Source: Brevibacillus brevis (lineage in GTDB: Bacteria; Bacillota; Bacilli; Brevibacillales; Brevibacillaceae). Taken from it: DNA of 64,000 bases. The notes under the pieces are model-generated. The model was not told where the DNA came from. It saw nothing but the letters and a program-made list of their open reading frames with translations, and searched no databases. Shown here one piece after another: positions 15,649 to 22,697 of this stretch. The translations under genes and the position numbers were made by a program. The stretch lies in the NCBI RefSeq assembly GCF_001039275.2, contig NZ_CP030117.1, positions 1,757,501-1,821,500 on the forward strand, in the 5' to 3' direction. Position 1 is the stretch's first letter. Each line of letters begins with the position of its first letter.

Positions 15649-16770
15649 ATGATTCATATTCAATGGGACGGTATAGATGTAGAAAAAACACCTAAGGTCT
15701 TCATTAACGGCATAGATGTTACAGAACATGAAGATATATCTTTTTTTGGGTCACGTTTCACAAAAAAGTATAGCCTAATTGTCTATGATTCTGAACTTAG
15801 TAAGACAGTATCTAACATTGAAATTAAAGATATACCAAAAGAATTGGAAACCATAACGATTTCTTTACTGCTGGATTTTTTAGATGACGTGGAAAAAATA
15901 GATATTTCCTATACTGAAGAGTTCGAAACTGCAATTCTAAATTTTCGCTATTTTTGGGATTGGGAACATTGGAAACAACCATACAGCATTCAAGAGTTTG
16001 CAGACACAATGGAAAAAATATTGTATGAGTATGAAGAACAAGGATTGAAATGGGTACAAGAGGATGAAATATTAACTAACGGTTGTCACATCAAATACAT
16101 CTTTAACGGTAATACTCAATCGACCATTAAAGAAATTATAGCTGGGATTGAACCTGTACTGAAGGAAATTGTGGAAAGAGCTTATGCTGTTCTTTATTCA
16201 AATACATCTGATCATTCTCTAATAAGTTCTTTTAATTTTCCGCCAGAGGTTCGTACCGCCTGTGAGCAATACCTAGTGTATTTCGTACAATTTTTACAAG
16301 ACATCGGGATAGAGGCTACTTCAAGTATAAAAAATGAAGCAGGAATAACACTTTTTTCAGTTACTCCTACCTCAAGTGAAGATGCTTTAGAACAGATTAA
16401 AGCGGCTTTAGAAATATATTTGGAATTACCAGTTAGCATGGAAAATTCTAGCTATGTTCAAGTAGATTTAGATCCTAAGGTGCACCAACTTATAGCTAAC
16501 GTTCACCATCTTAGTAGCCAGCTTTCGTTAAGCCAGGCCTTAGTTCAGGCGCAAAAAGTTACAATACAAAATCAGCAAATAACAATTACACAACAGCAAC
16601 AGTTTATTGACTCAACAATTCTGCAACAAGCACTTATTTCGAATCAAAATGAGGATAAGGAAGAAATATTAGGTGGGACTGTTTCAATTACAAAATACCA
16701 AGGAAATGGTTTTGAGGTGAATATTCCAAACATCTTTAGATGGACAAAGAAATTGATCGGGAAAGAATAG
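15649..16770 (+). CDS. Hypothetical protein of the gerE-inserted element, 373 aa
   Basis: No family recognised. ATG 15649 is preferred over 15631 because GGGGGA lies 5-9 nt upstream. The N-terminal ~60 residues look beta-rich. The middle (70-260) is mixed helical with many aromatic and acidic residues. Residues about 285-325 form a Gln-rich helix likely to be a coiled coil (QAQKVTIQNQQITITQQQQ). The C-terminus is short and basic (RWTKKLIGKE). No signal peptide or membrane segment. Base composition is much more AT-rich than the flanking chromosome, consistent with transfer. Its own promoter and the terminator at 16874 make it monocistronic. Confidence 0.7.
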   Translation: MIHIQWDGIDVEKTPKVFINGIDVTEHEDISFFGSRFTKKYSLIVYDSELSKTVSNIEIKDIPKELETITISLLLDFLDDVEKIDISYTEEFETAILNFRYFWDWEHWKQPYSIQEFADTMEKILYEYEEQGLKWVQEDEILTNGCHIKYIFNGNTQSTIKEIIAGIEPVLKEIVERAYAVLYSNTSDHSLISSFNFPPEVRTACEQYLVYFVQFLQDIGIEATSSIKNEAGITLFSVTPTSSEDALEQIKAALEIYLELPVSMENSSYVQVDLDPKVHQLIANVHHLSSQLSLSQALVQAQKVTIQNQQITITQQQQFIDSTILQQALISNQNEDKEEILGGTVSITKYQGNGFEVNIPNIFRWTKKLIGKE

Positions 16771-16873
16771 TGTTAATCATTGTTGTTAATAAGCTAAGAA
16801 ATAAATTCGAATAAACATTGTGTCATCAAAGAGCTTATCGATTTTTATGGTGTATAGTGATGTTATTCACCCT

Positions 16874-16893
16874 CCGCCTACAGGCGGTTTTTT
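16874..16893 (+). terminator. Terminator downstream of 373-aa gene
   Basis: CCGCC/GGCGG stem with a 4-nt loop and six T residues, about 100 bp after the stop codon. Confidence 0.7.
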
Positions 16894-16931
16894 CGTTGGG
16901 GGTGAGTTGATTAAATGGCTTTAACAATTCA

Positions 16932-17117
16932 GTGAACTTCAACAGCGTACCATTAAAGAACGAACGGAGAATCTTGGGAGATAAAAACTTGCTGAACGAT
17001 TTGTCAGAATTCCTATCAATAATAATGTCCTATAAATTAGTAAGGATAGGAAATAAATGGACAAAAGCTACCCCTTACATCAGAATAGTAAAAAAGGGGG
17101 AGCAGTATGAACACTGA
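16932..17117 (+). CDS. Possible small ORF, 61 aa, overlapping the next gene
   Basis: GTG-started frame ending MSYKLVRIGNKWTKATPYIR plus a basic tail. Its last 11 bp overlap the start of the membrane-protein gene at 17107, an arrangement seen in translationally coupled pairs. No good ribosome site precedes the start and no family is recognised, so it may be non-coding leader sequence. Confidence 0.25.
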   Translation: MNFNSVPLKNERRILGDKNLLNDLSEFLSIIMSYKLVRIGNKWTKATPYIRIVKKGEQYEH

Positions 17118-17799
17118 GTTTCAAATACTAAGATGGGGAATTCCGGGTTGGGTATTTCTTGCAACTTTTCTGATGTTCAAATTAGCTGCGGTTAACTTCG
17201 AAATAGAAACTCTTACAAAACCGTTTGGAACCAATCTATCCGCTCTAGCTGGACTTGCAGCATTTTTTGCTGCACTGGGAGTGCCTATTGGATATGTTTT
17301 ATATCAAATGTACTTTTGCTACAAATGGACGTTTGGAGGGAAGAGATCTTATCTAGCGGCAAAGGATGTTCCTGGCCTAGAAGGTATAGGCATAGGAAAC
17401 ACAAGGGAAGATTGGAGAACCATTGAAAGACACATGGACAAGATGATGACTCTAGAGGTTCCGAAAAAGAATATTAATTACAAAGACTTACAAAGAAGGT
17501 ATGAGTGGTATTCTAATCGTACCTCCAGAACACATGGACTTGGGGCTTCAGTGGTTGCGATGATCTTCGGCTTGTTAACTTTCCTTGCGCTCAATCATTG
17601 GGCAAATGCCTCAATCTATTATTTAGGTCTCGTATTTGTTATGTATATGGTCGCACTCGTCTCAATTATTATCAACTATTCATCCATGGATGAGGGGACG
17701 TTTTTGCAACTGCGGTCTATGATGCTGGATATTCATGAAGCAGAGAAAGAACCTAAAAATAAGAAGAGTAAAGAATTAGATCATGAGGAGGAGAATTAA
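17107..17799 (+). CDS. Hypothetical four-helix membrane protein of the inserted element
   Basis: 230 aa; ATG 17107 follows AAAAAGGGGGAGCAGT. Hydrophobic segments lie at about residues 10-30, 42-68, 142-162 and 166-187, i.e. two hairpins separated by a ~70-residue hydrophilic, probably cytoplasmic loop. The C-terminus is highly charged (EAEKEPKNKKSKELDHEEEN). No known family. It lies between two unknown genes in the same AT-rich segment; a two-component membrane-effector arrangement with one of them is possible but unproven. Confidence 0.7.
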   Translation: MNTEFQILRWGIPGWVFLATFLMFKLAAVNFEIETLTKPFGTNLSALAGLAAFFAALGVPIGYVLYQMYFCYKWTFGGKRSYLAAKDVPGLEGIGIGNTREDWRTIERHMDKMMTLEVPKKNINYKDLQRRYEWYSNRTSRTHGLGASVVAMIFGLLTFLALNHWANASIYYLGLVFVMYMVALVSIIINYSSMDEGTFLQLRSMMLDIHEAEKEPKNKKSKELDHEEEN

Positions 17800-17819
17800 G
17801 CGCCAGATGGTGCTTTTTT
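17799..17819 (+). terminator. Terminator after the membrane-protein gene
   Basis: AGCGCC/GGTGCT stem with a 4-nt loop and a T run, starting at the stop codon. Confidence 0.65.
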
Positions 17820-17959
17820 CTTTTACGGAAAATAACCGCCCTCTGATTAGAGTACAGTCAGAGTCACAATTCCATATGTCTCAAGGCATTATTGCCCACG
17901 ATACTCGAATCAGACGGCCAAACTTTTTCTACATTAGAGTACAAAGCCTTACGGGGAAA

Positions 17960-17985
17960 CAAGGCAGGAATAAATACCTGCCTTG
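17960..17985. terminator. Hairpin between convergent element genes
   Basis: Perfect 9-bp stem CAAGGCAGG/CCTGCCTTG with an 8-nt loop, T-rich on the plus-strand side. It lies just beyond the 3' end of the minus-strand gene at 18008. Confidence 0.65.
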
Positions 17986-18007
17986 TTATTTTATTTACAT
18001 TGAGAAG

Positions 18008-19639
18008 TTATCTTGAATGTTTGATAAGAATACCTACTGGAGACTTGGTTACCTCCTGACGAACCTTAGATAGCTCTGTTCCAGTTTTTAGAACTTCTTT
18101 GACACTAGGTGCCCCAAATACTGTAGTAGAGACTGCTGCAAGACTGGTTATCAATGGATTTCCCGTGCATGCAGCTGCAATTCCAAGACCGCCAGAAACC
18201 AGTAAGGGTAACAAATCTAAGCCATAAAATTTCTTCTGTCTAATATTAAGGTCGTTTATTGTTTTCTGATGTTCGTCAAAAACTTCTTTAAGATTCGAAA
18301 TTACATGTTCGGTCACAATATTGAAACTGTCCTCAGTGGAATGAGATACGTCATCAATTCCTTTTGCAATAATATCTCGTAGTTCTTGTAAAGCTCCTTC
18401 TTTTCTTAATTGAATTATTGAAGTATCTGTTAAATTTCCGATGATAGGAAGATTGATGTTTGTTAAAGCGTTGCTCACTAATACATCTTTCGTAAGTAGT
18501 TCAGGTCGGGTGTTTTGTTGTGCATCGTATTCGTATTTCCAAAGAAGGTATTGCCATGACGTAGGAGCATCGATAATAGGAGTACCATCAAATTGTAACG
18601 AACGAGCAACAAGGTCATTTGCTTGCATCATTCTTCCTACTACCTGAAATCCCAACTGATTTCCTATCCCACTGTTCTGGACATGAACAGGATTGTTTTG
18701 CTGCCATCTTTGAATCTGTAATTCAAGGGGCTCATTAGTCCAAGCAGTGTCGAACAGTAGGCGATTAGTATCGTTAATGCTTTTTAATAGATCTTCTGTA
18801 GTATGAATTCCTTGTAGAAAATCTTCAATTTGTTCAGTAGTAGAGTATCTTTTGTTAAACATTTTGTTAATGTGAGAGGTTACATTTTGTTGAGAAACAT
18901 TACTTAATATATCCCATCCATTTTCATCCAAATATGTACTGTCAGGGGCAATTATTACAATAGGGACATCTACATCTGCTAGAGCCAGGTCTTTATATTG
19001 CAATGCGTTCAAGGCATGTTTAGACAAGTAGTAAAATGCCCGGTCAGCAGGCATGGCTTTAAAAAATGTGCAAGACCTGAGTAAAGGATCAGGTAAAATA
19101 ATCGTATCGATGTAAAGTCCAGAGCTATGTGCTATGTTATGAATATAAGATGGAAAGATGTCTCCTCCAAAAATTGAACGTATTCCTTTTAATTGTCTAA
19201 CATGAGCTTGAATTATAGGAGCATAGTAACCCCATAATTCTCGAAGGCCACTTTCAAATGATTCTATATGATTTTGAAAAGACTTTACGATATCAGGCGT
19301 TTGAGACATTGAGACGGCAACTTCATGAGGAGTAACATTGTATCGTTTCATCTCTCGGTATGGGTTGCCAAAGAAGTGTTCAAGAATGTTGAAATACTGT
19401 TCTTGCGATTCTCTAAGAGGTACTTCAAGTAATTGCTGTTGGTATTTACCTATTTCAACTGTTAAAGCTAAAGCGCGGATTCGGCCATCAACTGTAGATG
19501 AATCAACGCTCTTTCCATCAGGTAAATAAGCGATCCTCATAAAAGCATCTATTGTTTCGCTGTCAGCAATTTGAATTCTACCATTTCGTACCTCTTCTTG
19601 AAGAATTCTTATCAAATAATCCAAGCGAACTTGATCCAA
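18008..19639 (-). CDS. Hypothetical protein of the inserted element, 543 aa
   Basis: Not recognised. Start TTG 19639 is preferred because AGGAGGGG lies 10 nt upstream; the ATG at 19666 lies upstream of that ribosome site. The protein is mostly helical and soluble. A hydrophobic hairpin (LLPLLVSGGLGIAAACTGNP, then LITSLAAVSTTVF) sits about 40 residues from the C-terminus and could insert in a membrane. No Walker, nuclease or HTH motif was found. It is transcribed towards the other cargo genes. Long unknown proteins in decayed integrative elements often serve anti-phage or competition roles, but nothing in this sequence proves that. Confidence 0.7.
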   Translation of the reverse strand: MDQVRLDYLIRILQEEVRNGRIQIADSETIDAFMRIAYLPDGKSVDSSTVDGRIRALALTVEIGKYQQQLLEVPLRESQEQYFNILEHFFGNPYREMKRYNVTPHEVAVSMSQTPDIVKSFQNHIESFESGLRELWGYYAPIIQAHVRQLKGIRSIFGGDIFPSYIHNIAHSSGLYIDTIILPDPLLRSCTFFKAMPADRAFYYLSKHALNALQYKDLALADVDVPIVIIAPDSTYLDENGWDILSNVSQQNVTSHINKMFNKRYSTTEQIEDFLQGIHTTEDLLKSINDTNRLLFDTAWTNEPLELQIQRWQQNNPVHVQNSGIGNQLGFQVVGRMMQANDLVARSLQFDGTPIIDAPTSWQYLLWKYEYDAQQNTRPELLTKDVLVSNALTNINLPIIGNLTDTSIIQLRKEGALQELRDIIAKGIDDVSHSTEDSFNIVTEHVISNLKEVFDEHQKTINDLNIRQKKFYGLDLLPLLVSGGLGIAAACTGNPLITSLAAVSTTVFGAPSVKEVLKTGTELSKVRQEVTKSPVGILIKHSR

Positions 19640-19880
19640 GTTCCCAGCCCCTCCTATTACTTTCAAACTTGCGATACAAGATGATTATACAACTAAATAA
19701 CGCCCTTACCTGCATCAATTGTACATTGAATTGATGTTAAAAAAGTTATAAATAGGATGGAATATAAGAGAACGCCGAGGAAAGCAAATAAAGAATAAGT
19801 CTAGAAAACTCATAGTATCAGGTATTAAGAGCTACTTCTGACTATGAGAAGAAAAAAACGGGTAAATGCTTCATTCACGA

Positions 19881-20102
19881 TTGAAGGGTAGCGACCAAAC
19901 CAAGCCGTTGTTAACGAATCGCGAAAGAGAAGTGTTTGAACTCTTGGTCCAAGATAAGACAACCAAAGAGATTGCCGGACAACTCTTCATCAGCGAAAAG
20001 ACTGTGCGCAATCACATTAGTAATGTCATACAAAAATTAGGTGTCAAAGGTCGATCTCAGGCAGTAGTCGAACTCGTTCGACTTGGTGAACTAGAGATTT
20101 GA
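19881..20102 (+). CDS. gerE: GerE, duplicate copy probably not expressed
   Basis: 73 aa, identical to the first GerE except Met to Ile in SNVIQKLG. The 5' side differs completely: no Shine-Dalgarno before TTG 19881 and no CATANNNTA promoter nearby. It is followed by the same terminator (20118-20156). The simplest reading is that an element carrying its own gerE copy inserted at this gene, leaving the promoterless version at the right end. Confidence 0.8.
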   Translation: MKGSDQTKPLLTNREREVFELLVQDKTTKEIAGQLFISEKTVRNHISNVIQKLGVKGRSQAVVELVRLGELEI

Positions 20103-20117
20103 ACCCAGTCCACCCAG

Positions 20118-20156
20118 CCTCCCTTTTCTTCCCTTGGTCGGAAGGGAGGGTTTTTT
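20118..20156 (+). terminator. gerE terminator (copy 2)
   Basis: Same CCTCCCTT/AAGGGAGG hairpin and T run as at 14421. Confidence 0.85.
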
Positions 20157-20203
20157 TATGTTTATTTGTGTCTAAATGCTCTTTTCTTATGTACACGCAA
20201 GCG

Positions 20204-20382
20204 CCACGGAGTAGGGACTATTTACAGCCCAACTTTGACCAATCTCTCGTGATGCAAGCAATGTTTCTAGCACTGCTTGGGAGAGATCGCTCTGATCTAA
20301 AGGGGGTGTAAGACTGATTGAATAGTTATCATCGCCTTATGGGTCACAAGCAAGAGGATTTAGTATGTTCCCGAAAGCGATT
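20204..20382. other. Short remnant region right of the gerE repeat
   Basis: Reading on from the repeat, one plus-strand frame gives RDYLQPNFDQSLVMQAMFLA, then LLGRDRSDLKGV and a stop at 20311. It looks like a coding fragment without a start. I cannot assign it. The rest shows nothing. Confidence 0.3.
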
Positions 20383-20609
20383 TCAAAATGATAAATCGAC
20401 AATAATAAAAACTCCCCCGAGCTTGGAGGAGCCTGTAACTAAGTAAATTGGCGCTACTCGAAACATTCCTGTTAAAGCAGGGTACTGCTTAAAATCGTAT
20501 TTCTCATACAGATTCTTACCTTTGTAAGTAGAAAAGAGACCTATAAAAGCTTTATCAGGAGCATTCCGTTTTAGATAGGACATGAGATTGTGTAAAAGGA
20601 AAAACCCTG
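20383..20609 (-). pseudogene. C-terminal fragment of a GNAT acetyltransferase
   Basis: The frame LLHNLMSYLKRNAPDKAFIG, then LFSTYKGKNLYEKYDFKQYP and ALTGMFRV, matches the last third of GNAT enzymes (the YEKYGF region). The acyl-CoA loop and everything N-terminal are missing; the frame is cut at the terminator of the neighbouring gene. The tail after MFRV looks like read-through. Confidence 0.6.
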
Positions 20610-20631
20610 TAGCAGTTTCTCCACAGGGTTT
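20598..20631 (-). terminator. Terminator of the 128-aa gene
   Basis: On the minus strand, AAACCCTGT/ACAGGGTTT (9-bp perfect stem, 20631-20623 and 20610-20602) followed by TTT, 36 bp after the stop at 20667. Confidence 0.8.
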
Positions 20632-20666
20632 CCATCGCTGTAGCTGAAAGAATCCAGCCGAGACAT

Positions 20667-21053
20667 TTAAAAAGTTCTTCTAATCACTGGGATTCTCCGT
20701 GCTCCATTACGAATAAGCCTTTGCGCTCTTTCACGGCTGATTCTAACAAGTACTGAAGTATCGGTTGAGTTTTCAACGTCGAAAACTGAGAAAAATCGAC
20801 CATTAGCGAACAGTACACCTTTAAACTCCACATCAAATCCAGGTCTAGGCCGCGGACGTGTATTCTGAATAACTGTTCTCATGACACCCGCATTTCGGAG
20901 CCTTCGTGCTTGTTCGCGGGTTATACGGACCGCAAAAACTGGGTCAATTTCGACACCAGGTACTTTTGCCTCAACCTCAACAATTAGGAAAAAACGGTTG
21001 CCGATAGTTGCAATACTATTTGCTCCAATAAAAATTGGAGGGTTCATTGCCAT
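20667..21053 (-). CDS. Hypothetical protein with duplicated RxxREQARRLR motif
   Basis: 128 aa from ATG 21053; AAGGAGGTGG lies 7 nt upstream, which rules out the upstream ATG 21077. The protein is an internal duplication: VFAVRITREQARRLRNAGV and, ~55 residues later, VLVRISRERAQRLIRNGAR, each preceded by a beta-rich stretch (FFLIVEVEAK; RFFSVFDVEN). It is basic (RPRPRPGF linker, C-terminal RRIPVIRRTF) with no signal peptide. Function unknown; small duplicated basic proteins of this kind occur among spore proteins of Bacillales, but that is only analogy. Confidence 0.7.
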   Translation of the reverse strand: MAMNPPIFIGANSIATIGNRFFLIVEVEAKVPGVEIDPVFAVRITREQARRLRNAGVMRTVIQNTRPRPRPGFDVEFKGVLFANGRFFSVFDVENSTDTSVLVRISRERAQRLIRNGARRIPVIRRTF

Positions 21054-21272
21054 TTTCTTACCACCTCCTTGTACCAAACTATGCTGGAGGTACTGAAGTG
21101 GACAAGGGCATCACCACAATTTTCGATTTTTGGTATTTTGACTAGAAGTTTAGACAGTCCACAACTTACGGGGATGCGAAGTTTTTAACCAATCGAAATC
21201 AGCGTCCAGCTTGCATTTATTGTGTCTTCTGACACGCTGTGAGGGCCGTAGGAGCCCGAGAAATGTAAACAA

Positions 21273-21310
21273 AAATCCCCTATACCTCCCGTAGGTGGTT
21301 TAGGGAATTT
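21273..21310 (-). terminator. Candidate terminator downstream of lectin-like gene
   Basis: AAATCCCCTA pairs with TAGGGAATTT around an inner ACCT/AGGT stem. It lies about 130 bp after the minus-strand stop at 21445. The rest of 21054-21444 holds no convincing gene. Confidence 0.5.
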
Positions 21311-21444
21311 GAGAAAATCACTATCAAATGGCACAGCCAATGTAAGCCGTAACGCAGATGAACTTCGATTTAAGCGCGCTCCCATCACCAATGCTCGCTT
21401 GGCGCCCCGTCCACCTCCATAGCGGTCCCCGTTGGCATTACGAC

Positions 21445-22395
21445 CTACCTGCCCACAATGTGTGTCCAGTCTGTCGCGAATCCGGGAATGGTTTTGACGA
21501 ACTGGTAGTTTCCGTTGGCGTCAAGCCGGCCAGTCGCACCAAGGCCGTTCACGTGGTTGTAGAAGAATACTCCACCGCTGGGGTTTCCGGCGATGCGGCT
21601 CCAGCCTGTTGCGAATCCTGGGATGGAACTGACGTACTGGTAGTTTCCGTTGGCGTCGAGCAGGCCCGTCGCGCCAGCGCCGGTGAGGCCGTTATAAAAG
21701 AGTAGGCTACCTCTATTGGCGGGTACGATATTGGTCCAGCCTGTTGCGAATCCAGGGATGGAACCGACGTACTGGTAGTTTCCGTTGGCGTCAAGTCGGC
21801 CGGTTGCAACTAAACCAGTAGCGTAGTCGTAGAAGAGTAGGCCACCGCTGGCGGTTCCTGTGACGAGGAACCAGTTTTTTGAGAAACCGGAGAGATCACT
21901 AACGATCCCATAGTTTCCAGCTGCGTCAATCCGTGCAGTTCTTCCAAGACCGGCCCCGGCGTTGTAAAAAAGAAGACTATCCTGGTTGGCAGACACAATG
22001 TGGGTCCAGCCTACTCCAACTTGGATATTCCACAAGTAATACTCAAATCTTCCGTTGGCGTCAAGTCGGCCCATTGCTCCAAGGCCAGTCGGGGCGTGGT
22101 AGAATAATACGCCACCGTTGGGGGTTACGACGACGCGGGTCCAACCCCTTGCTAATCCGGAGATGGAACCGACGAACTGATAGTTTCCGTCGGCGTCGAG
22201 TAGGCCGGTCGCACCAAGGCCGGTATAGCTGTTGTAAAAGAGGAGAGCACCAGACTGCATACTAACTTCACGTACAAGCAAAGTATCCAATGGGATAGGG
22301 GTAGATGCACACTCCTGTCCCAAAGGATTGGAATATAGCCAGGGATTATATGATAATTCAGATGGTGTTCCATATTGATTTAGTGTTTCTTTCAA
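21445..22395 (-). CDS. Tachylectin-like beta-propeller protein
   Basis: 316 aa. After a ~45-residue N-terminal segment come six tandem repeats of ~46 residues, each with the pattern LLFYN..TGLGATGRLDANG and NYQ-YV-SIPGFATGWT-IV. This is the blade signature of tachylectin-2/sialidase-like propellers that bind N-acetyl sugars. There is no signal peptide. Start TTG 22395 is chosen because AGGAGGGG is 6 nt upstream; TTG 22413 overlaps that site. Blade repeats are nearly identical at DNA level in places (GATGGAACCGACG-type segments recur), indicating recent duplication or conversion. It lies beside the chitinase gene, so a chitin-oligomer ligand is conceivable (inference). Confidence 0.8.
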   Translation of the reverse strand: MKETLNQYGTPSELSYNPWLYSNPLGQECASTPIPLDTLLVREVSMQSGALLFYNSYTGLGATGLLDADGNYQFVGSISGLARGWTRVVVTPNGGVLFYHAPTGLGAMGRLDANGRFEYYLWNIQVGVGWTHIVSANQDSLLFYNAGAGLGRTARIDAAGNYGIVSDLSGFSKNWFLVTGTASGGLLFYDYATGLVATGRLDANGNYQYVGSIPGFATGWTNIVPANRGSLLFYNGLTGAGATGLLDANGNYQYVSSIPGFATGWSRIAGNPSGGVFFYNHVNGLGATGRLDANGNYQFVKTIPGFATDWTHIVGR

Positions 22396-22520
22396 TAATT
22401 TCCCCTCCTGCAATCAATTGTTATCGATACCAATTTATGGGCAAATGTGTAATCGGCAACAATTTCAAAGAAAAATCCATGATTGCCTATGTACGGGGAT
22501 CAACGTAAGGTCGAATCCCC

Positions 22521-22590
22521 CCATCCCGTCTACCCAGCCTCCCTTTTCTTCCCTTGGTCGGAAGGAAGGGATTTTTTATGTTCTTTCGCG
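22521..22590 (+). repeat. Third, diverged copy of the gerE terminator region
   Basis: The stretch from TACCCAGCCTCCCTTTTCTT through CCCTTGGTCGGAAGG, then a T run and ATGTT, is almost the same as the sequence after both gerE copies. The gerE coding part is absent. It marks the right end of the 20204-22520 block and precedes the chitinase gene. Confidence 0.7.
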
Positions 22591-22697
22591 TCGAATCACC
22601 CTTTTATTACCATTTATGTAAATGCATTAGCATATCGTGATATAAGTCGTAATAAGATGGATTTGTAACAAAATCCATGAAGATCGAGAGGGATACT

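Larger units (their letters stand above)
19876..20203 (+). repeat. Direct repeat copy 2 (gerE plus terminator)
   Basis: Right partner of 14179-14506. The identity begins at CACGATTGAAGG and ends at the AAGCG after TGTACACG, so the upstream sigma-K promoter and ribosome site are not included. Confidence 0.92.

Noticed and set aside
21185..21391. 68-codon minus-strand frame downstream of the propeller gene
   Set aside because: No start signal; it spans the candidate terminator hairpin. It could be a fossil but I cannot support it.
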